Assembly: GCA_001805205.1 (NCBI GenBank)
Contig: MHER01000019.1
Coordinates: 837 to 10,943, forward strand
Length of the DNA: 10,107 bases
Direction of reading: 5' to 3'
Source: Nitrospirae bacterium RIFCSPLOW2_12_42_9
GTDB lineage: Bacteria; Nitrospirota; 9FT-COMBO-42-15; HDB-SIOI813
Positions 6,235 to 10,107 of this stretch are shown one piece after another; the stretch's first letter is position 1; every line of letters begins with the position of its first letter. The position numbers and the translations under genes were made by a program. The notes below the pieces were generated by a model, which worked only from the letters and a program-made list of their open reading frames with translations, did no database searches and had not been told where the DNA came from.

Positions 6235-9084
6235 TTACTGCAGCCTTATTCCGGTCTCAATCTCCTTATTATCTTTCCCGAACTTTATCTTTATCTGACC
6301 TGAGTCACTGACACAGAATGTGACATGGACATCTTCTTCTATTGGTTCTTCAAGGTATAATGTAATAATACTCAGATCTTTTAATACAATATTATCTGCT
6401 GATTTCATCACCTGTTTTATAAATTCAATCCCTCCCTCTTTTTCCCATCTCCTGACGATATACCTTTCCGGTACTTCAAACAGTTCTATAAATATCTCCT
6501 TTTGCTCCCCGAGGGATCTTGCAGGGTGGAGTTTAAAGGTCTTCTCAAGCGGGTATGCATCACCCTTTTCGAAGATGATATCATAAGCAAATGGTATATC
6601 TTCATCTCCTGTCTTATAACGAATGGCATAGGCCAATCCGAGGTGTTTGTCGCTTATGCTTCTTGTTGCATAGAGCGCTGCACCCATTGCTACTGCTGAG
6701 AATGGACTGTGATTATATATGGAATTCCGGTTATGCAAGGCAGGGAACAGCGCTGCGATCTTTTCCTTAAAAGAAGGGATCAGTGATGATCCGCCTGTTA
6801 AGAGCACAGCCTCGAGCCTCTCTTTTTTTATACCCACTTTCTCGGCCCTCCAGAGTACATATGATATGGATCTATCCACAGCCTTATAGAACTCATGGTT
6901 ATCGAGTACCTCTTCAAAGTCTTTTCTGCTTACCTTGCAAATCTCAGTCTCATTCCATTTGAACACTGCCTCGGTTCTGTCAGAGAGCGCTATCTTGATC
7001 TCCTCTGCCTTGTTTATGAGATCTAAAGGAGGCTTCTCACCGGCCCAGCCGATCTTTTTGGCAAGAAATTCTGCAAGCCATATGTCTATATCGCGGCCGC
7101 CAAGCATCTTTGACCTGTCCGGTTTTGCAATGACATACACCTCGTTTATGTTCAGCCTTACAATCATGGTATCAAGTGTACTTCCGCCAAAGTCTATGAC
7201 CATAACGATCTTGTCTGTTTCATCTGCCATCTGATATCCAATGGCTGCTGCAAGGGGTTCCTCAAGCAGCTCAACGTCAACCCCCTTTATAGTCTTTTCA
7301 ATTATCTCCCCTACAGATTTTTTGTATGATGGAAAGCCGACAGGTATGGTTATATAAATCTTATCTGCGATATTATTTGAGAAGATTGAAGTCCAGCGCT
7401 GCTGTGGTTGTACTGTCTCCTTTAGATGCCGGTACAGGATTGTGAGATATTGCTCCATATACTTTTTTGTCTCCTGGCGGTTTTCAAGGAGTGTCCTTTT
7501 AAAATTTGTTATAGCCTCATCATCGGTTGCCATAGTTCCTATGGAGTCTGATTTAATACTCAGTATGGTTGGGACAATAGATACTTCATTGTATTGCCTT
7601 GATACAGAGTTTAAGGTGATAAATTCAGGCTGGGATCCCCATCTCCTCCGCATGATAACAGTATTTGTTGCACCGAGGTCAATAGAGATACAATCCTTTG
7701 CAATAGTTTGAGTCACCCCGTTTTTTAACCTCTTCCCGCTATAGGCCGGGAAGTATTCATTTACAAAGACCGGTCTTTCGATCTCCTTACCATGAAACCT
7801 GGTTTTGAGTGACTCAAGGTGTTCAACTATCCTGGTAACAGAATTTCTTAGTTCCTTTGGCTGGATCCAGACATGCGTGTATGGTTTAAGTATTTCAATA
7901 AGGCGGATATCATTTAACTGGAGCCCGAATTGCTCAAGCTCTTTTGCGAGAATATATGCATATTTTGTCTTGGTAAATCTCTTCTTTTTTTCATCCCTGA
8001 TCCCCTTTTCTTCTGCAACAAGTATGAAATCAATCACCTCTATTGCTGAAATGTCACTTATCCTCCTTTTTACAGAATAGAATTCAAGGATATCTTTCAG
8101 TGTCTGCTGCAATTGAGGGAAGAAGTCCGCTGTCTTTGGAAATAACTTTAATACATCTATTAAGGCATGTATCCTTACAACCGGTTCAACAACATTGTTT
8201 GCAGCCTTGAATGCCTCCATAACGGTCTCTTTATATAAGTCATATAACTCCGGTGTATTTAAAAGATCCTCTGCAATATAGGAGAGGGCATATTTTCTGT
8301 AGTAAGGCTCATCTATTGTAGTGGCAGCGGCAATTGCAAGTTTTATTGCATCTTTGTATAAATTTAAAAACTCCCCTGTCTTTGGAATCTCCTTTGCTAT
8401 CCCGAGGAGGGTATATTGTCTGTAGAAAGAGTAATCACAGCTCTTAGGCAATGTCTTTGCAATACTTGCCAGGAGATGTTTTTCATAATTGGGACGACTC
8501 ACATTAGCTGCAAGATTAAGGGCCAGTTTAAATGCCTTTAACCGCAGGGGGTTGAACTCAGGTGTCCCTGGTATCATCTTGCTTAGACTCAGTAATGCAT
8601 GGATCCTGTATTGAGAATCCCTTATCTCATCTGCTGCCTTTATGGCATATGCCATAGCCTGCATGTAGAGTCCATGAAAATCCGGTTTCTCAGGAAGTTC
8701 ATCTATAACATCGAGGAGGGCATCTTTTCTCATCCTCGGGTCATCTATTGTATTTGAAGCCGTGACGGCATTTTTTAAAACATCCATATATAGTGGGGCA
8801 AATTCTATTGTTCCCGGTAATTCCTTTGCAATGACAATCAGGATGGACTTTCTGTCAGCCGGTGGTTCAAGGCCATTGGTTAAATCAAGGCAATACTGAT
8901 ATGCTGAAATAAACTCTGTTGTCTTTGGTATCTCTCTGATACAACGGACACATCTTAACAGTATCCTCTTTCTTTCATTTATATCAGTAATGCCCTTTGC
9001 CCTGTCAAATGTCTCTTTTACGCATTCTAATTGCTCTTCAACAATGGCATTGTTTCCTGCATCATATGTGAGTTGTTTATTCAT
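6235..9084 (-). CDS. Helical-repeat / Hsp70-like ATPase fusion protein
   Basis: The protein has 949 residues in three parts. Residues 25-335 are alpha-helical repeats of consensus IAKELPGTxEFxxLY plus AxxIDDPxxRKxAL. Residues 335-460 are a charged helical linker. Residues 464-808 are an Hsp70/actin-type nucleotide-binding domain: phosphate-1 IDLGATNT at 468-475, connect-1 LLEEPLAAAIGY at 606-617, phosphate-2 VIDFGGSTLDT at 629-639, LGGRDID at 661-667 and adenosine motif LLTGGSSLIP at 761-770. Residues 812-949 are a beta-rich tail that may replace the Hsp70 substrate-binding beta-domain; no alpha-lid is evident. ATP binding is well supported. A chaperone or scaffold role is inferred, with the repeats probably choosing the client. 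No signal peptide or membrane helix is seen, and no DnaJ or GrpE is nearby. It is the last gene of the minus-strand operon, 2 nt after the radical SAM gene, with no clear Shine-Dalgarno site, so translation is probably coupled. It is not ordinary DnaK. Confidence 0.93.
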   Translation of the reverse strand: MNKQLTYDAGNNAIVEEQLECVKETFDRAKGITDINERKRILLRCVRCIREIPKTTEFISAYQYCLDLTNGLEPPADRKSILIVIAKELPGTIEFAPLYMDVLKNAVTASNTIDDPRMRKDALLDVIDELPEKPDFHGLYMQAMAYAIKAADEIRDSQYRIHALLSLSKMIPGTPEFNPLRLKAFKLALNLAANVSRPNYEKHLLASIAKTLPKSCDYSFYRQYTLLGIAKEIPKTGEFLNLYKDAIKLAIAAATTIDEPYYRKYALSYIAEDLLNTPELYDLYKETVMEAFKAANNVVEPVVRIHALIDVLKLFPKTADFFPQLQQTLKDILEFYSVKRRISDISAIEVIDFILVAEEKGIRDEKKKRFTKTKYAYILAKELEQFGLQLNDIRLIEILKPYTHVWIQPKELRNSVTRIVEHLESLKTRFHGKEIERPVFVNEYFPAYSGKRLKNGVTQTIAKDCISIDLGATNTVIMRRRWGSQPEFITLNSVSRQYNEVSIVPTILSIKSDSIGTMATDDEAITNFKRTLLENRQETKKYMEQYLTILYRHLKETVQPQQRWTSIFSNNIADKIYITIPVGFPSYKKSVGEIIEKTIKGVDVELLEEPLAAAIGYQMADETDKIVMVIDFGGSTLDTMIVRLNINEVYVIAKPDRSKMLGGRDIDIWLAEFLAKKIGWAGEKPPLDLINKAEEIKIALSDRTEAVFKWNETEICKVSRKDFEEVLDNHEFYKAVDRSISYVLWRAEKVGIKKERLEAVLLTGGSSLIPSFKEKIAALFPALHNRNSIYNHSPFSAVAMGAALYATRSISDKHLGLAYAIRYKTGDEDIPFAYDIIFEKGDAYPLEKTFKLHPARSLGEQKEIFIELFEVPERYIVRRWEKEGGIEFIKQVMKSADNIVLKDLSIITLYLEEPIEEDVHVTFCVSDSGQIKIKFGKDNKEIETGIRLQ
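8080..9012 (-). repeat. Protein-level 41-residue helical repeat array
   Basis: The conserved Pro of the I/LPxTxEF motif falls at residues 53, 90, 131, 172, 213, 234, 275 (Leu here) and 316. The spacings are 37, 41, 41, 41, 21, 41 and 41. Each unit reads as two helices with an IDDP turn, like HEAT, TPR or related alpha-superhelical repeats. The 21-residue step looks like a unit that lost one helix. At DNA level the copies are diverged; only short pieces such as the PKT codons repeat. Confidence 0.8.
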
Positions 9085-9086
9085 AA

Positions 9087-9662
9087 TTAATTCAAATTAA
9101 AGTTTGTTTTGCTAAATCCTGTTTCTTTAATAATCCCGTCTTTCCCGATAATAATCTCAACCTTTGCCGGCATGATAAAATCATTCTGCTGATAGAGGCT
9201 ATTAAAGAAAAAGAATCTCTGATTGGTTGAACCTCTCGCAAGGAGGGTAGGTTCTTTCTTGTCTTCCTCAAACCTGCCATCAATAAGCACATCAATATAC
9301 TTCAGGGTTGAACCGGATAGAGATCCCTTTTTCAGTTCTTCATATAAAAATCCCGTGTAGACAACTGTAGTCAGTCCAAGTGATTCTTTACATAACCTCA
9401 GAAGGTGTAGTAAGCCCCCCGTCTGTGAGAAGGGTTCACCCCCGCTTACTGTTATGCCTTCTATGTCCGGTAATAAGAACTCTTTATACAACCCTTGAGG
9501 TGAATATAAATGGACAGGTTTAAATGGGTGGGTTGCAGGATTAAAACAACCGGGACACCTTCTTGCACATCCCTGAAAAAAGACCACCAATCTCTTGCCA
9601 GGGCCGTTTACCCTCGATAAAGGAATTACTGAATGAATATTGAGTAAATTATCACGGCCCAT
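9087..9662 (-). CDS. Small NrdG-like radical SAM / 4Fe-4S activating enzyme
   Basis: The protein has 191 residues. It carries the radical SAM cluster motif C32-x3-C36-x2-C39 (GCARRCPGC), which holds a 4Fe-4S cluster for reductive cleavage of S-adenosylmethionine. The SAM-binding GGEP motif is at 74-77, VLIDGRFEE at 125-133 and RGSTNQRFF at 143-151. The last two are features of NrdG-type glycyl-radical activases and the 4Fe-4S single-cluster family. Length is somewhat above classical NrdG (about 155-175). No glycyl-radical enzyme such as NrdD lies in the window, so its target is unknown. It probably acts in the cytoplasm under low oxygen. It lies 25 nt after the DUF2997-like gene and 2 nt before the Hsp70-like gene. 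The ATG at 9662 has only a weak upstream CGGGG, and no better start is visible. The enzyme class is firm; annotation as ribonucleotide-reductase activase would be over-specific. Confidence 0.92.
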   Translation of the reverse strand: MGRDNLLNIHSVIPLSRVNGPGKRLVVFFQGCARRCPGCFNPATHPFKPVHLYSPQGLYKEFLLPDIEGITVSGGEPFSQTGGLLHLLRLCKESLGLTTVVYTGFLYEELKKGSLSGSTLKYIDVLIDGRFEEDKKEPTLLARGSTNQRFFFFNSLYQQNDFIMPAKVEIIIGKDGIIKETGFSKTNFNLN

Positions 9663-9687
9663 GTGAACAACCCCGAAATGAAATACA

Positions 9688-9873
9688 TTAATCTCGTCCT
9701 ATTTTTAACCTCTCTTCTGAGATTAGTTCAGATTCATCTTTTACATCAACCTTTTCAATCTTGCCTAATAACTTTTTTAACTGTTCAGCGATATCCATGC
9801 AATCTTTGAAGACTGATGAATCTACTTCAACCTTACCGTCTTTTGTAATCCGGATTTTTATCTGCCTGTCCAT
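9688..9873 (-). CDS. DUF2997-like small protein
   Basis: This is a 61-residue, highly charged protein of unknown function. The N-terminal half is a beta hairpin, IKIRITKDGKVEVD, followed by FKDCMDIAEQLKKLLG, a Cys-containing helix, and an acidic tail. The xCxDxxxxLxxxLG pattern around C25 matches my memory of DUF2997, a family found beside DUF1257 and Ycf46-type AAA+ ATPase genes in cyanobacteria and other bacteria. GAGG lies about 6 nt before its ATG, and the upstream stop is only 7 nt away, so it is within the same operon. The single Cys could be functionally important, but nothing shows what it does. Confidence 0.8.
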   Translation of the reverse strand: MDRQIKIRITKDGKVEVDSSVFKDCMDIAEQLKKLLGKIEKVDVKDESELISEERLKIGRD

Positions 9874-9880
9874 TAAGTCC

Positions 9881-10107
9881 TCAGTCTTTTAACAATATTA
9901 CTATCTCTCCTGCCTCTTCTGTTTCTTTTGCAATCTCGAAGTCGAGCGGGAGGTTATCCTTTATTGATTCATAGGCATAAAACTGTTTAAGCCTGTTTGC
10001 AATCTCCCTTGCAGGTCTTGATATACCGGATACCTCGAAATTATTTGTTGCCTTTTCTTTGGTGATATTTACTAATTCACCGTCTCTGTCTACCTCAATC
10101 TTTTCTT
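9881..10107 (-). CDS. DUF1257 (Ycf35-like) protein, 3' part only
   Basis: The reading frame enters from the right edge, with its first complete codon at 10105. It gives 74 residues and ends at TGA (9883-9881). Only this frame is open; both others stop within 20 nt of the edge. The segment begins EKIEVDRDGELVNIT, contains EIANRLKQFYAYESIKDNL, and ends with acidic residues before IVILLKD. The FYAYxxxKxxL helix followed by an acidic strand resembles the C-terminus of DUF1257, known as Ycf35 in plastids and cyanobacteria. The start and N-terminus are missing. No function is established for the family. It lies 7 nt before the DUF2997-like gene, a pairing typical of DUF1257, which supports the call. 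Confidence 0.72.
   Translation of the reverse strand, partial: EKIEVDRDGELVNITKEKATNNFEVSGISRPAREIANRLKQFYAYESIKDNLPLDFEIAKETEEAGEIVILLKD

Noticed and set aside
6220..6247. AAGGCT / AGCCTT inverted repeat across the typA and Hsp70-like stop codons, considered as a bidirectional terminator.
   Set aside because: The stem is only 6 bp with a 16-nt loop and no T-run on either side, so it is too weak to call.
6235..9084. Calling the large ATPase DnaK.
   Set aside because: The long N-terminal repeat domain, the lack of a lid domain and the absence of dnaJ or grpE argue for a distinct Hsp70-related family.
9092..9295. A 67-codon alternate-frame ORF inside the radical SAM gene.
   Set aside because: It is the shifted reading of the same strand, with no ribosome binding site and no protein-like features.

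Overview
The window looks like part of a bacterial chromosome of moderate-to-low GC, probably an anaerobe or microaerophile. A bacterial TypA/BipA GTPase, strong purine-rich Shine-Dalgarno sites and a rho-independent terminator point to Bacteria. A Cys-rich DUF2769-type protein, a hemerythrin and an oxygen-sensitive-type radical SAM activase suggest anoxic or low-oxygen life. The gene style reminds me of Nitrospirota or deltaproteobacterial lineages, but that is a low-confidence impression and nothing here fixes the phylum. No tRNA, rRNA, CRISPR array, transposase or phage gene was seen.

Layout. Positions 1-3000 (plus strand) hold a Cys-rich small protein, a DUF2299-like protein starting at TTG, a short intergenic repeat with a perfect hairpin, and then three overlapping genes: a hemerythrin with an N-terminal four-Cys segment, a secreted right-handed beta-helix (NosD-like) protein with a C-terminal membrane anchor, and a four-helix membrane protein. 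A strong intrinsic terminator at 3088-3120 separates this block from the next. Positions 3171-6234 (plus strand) hold a DEAD-box RNA helicase, with the unusual motif II DEGD, overlapping the ribosome-associated GTPase TypA/BipA. Together they form a plausible ribosome-assembly or cold/stress module.

Positions 6235-10107 are on the minus strand and read leftward: a partial DUF1257/Ycf35-like protein, a 61-residue DUF2997-like protein, a small NrdG-like radical SAM activase, and a 949-residue protein joining about eight 41-residue alpha-helical repeats to a complete Hsp70/actin-type ATPase domain and a short beta-rich C-terminus. The spacings are 7, 25 and 2 nt, so this is almost certainly one operon entering from beyond the right edge. 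From memory, DUF1257 (Ycf35) and DUF2997 genes sit near a Ycf46-type AAA+ ATPase in cyanobacteria and some other bacteria, so such an ATPase may lie just outside the window.

This four-gene set is the best candidate for an undescribed system: a chaperone-type ATPase with its own helical scaffold, tied to a radical SAM enzyme without a visible glycyl-radical partner and to two small proteins of unknown function. TypA/BipA and the Hsp70-like gene converge with their stop codons directly abutting.
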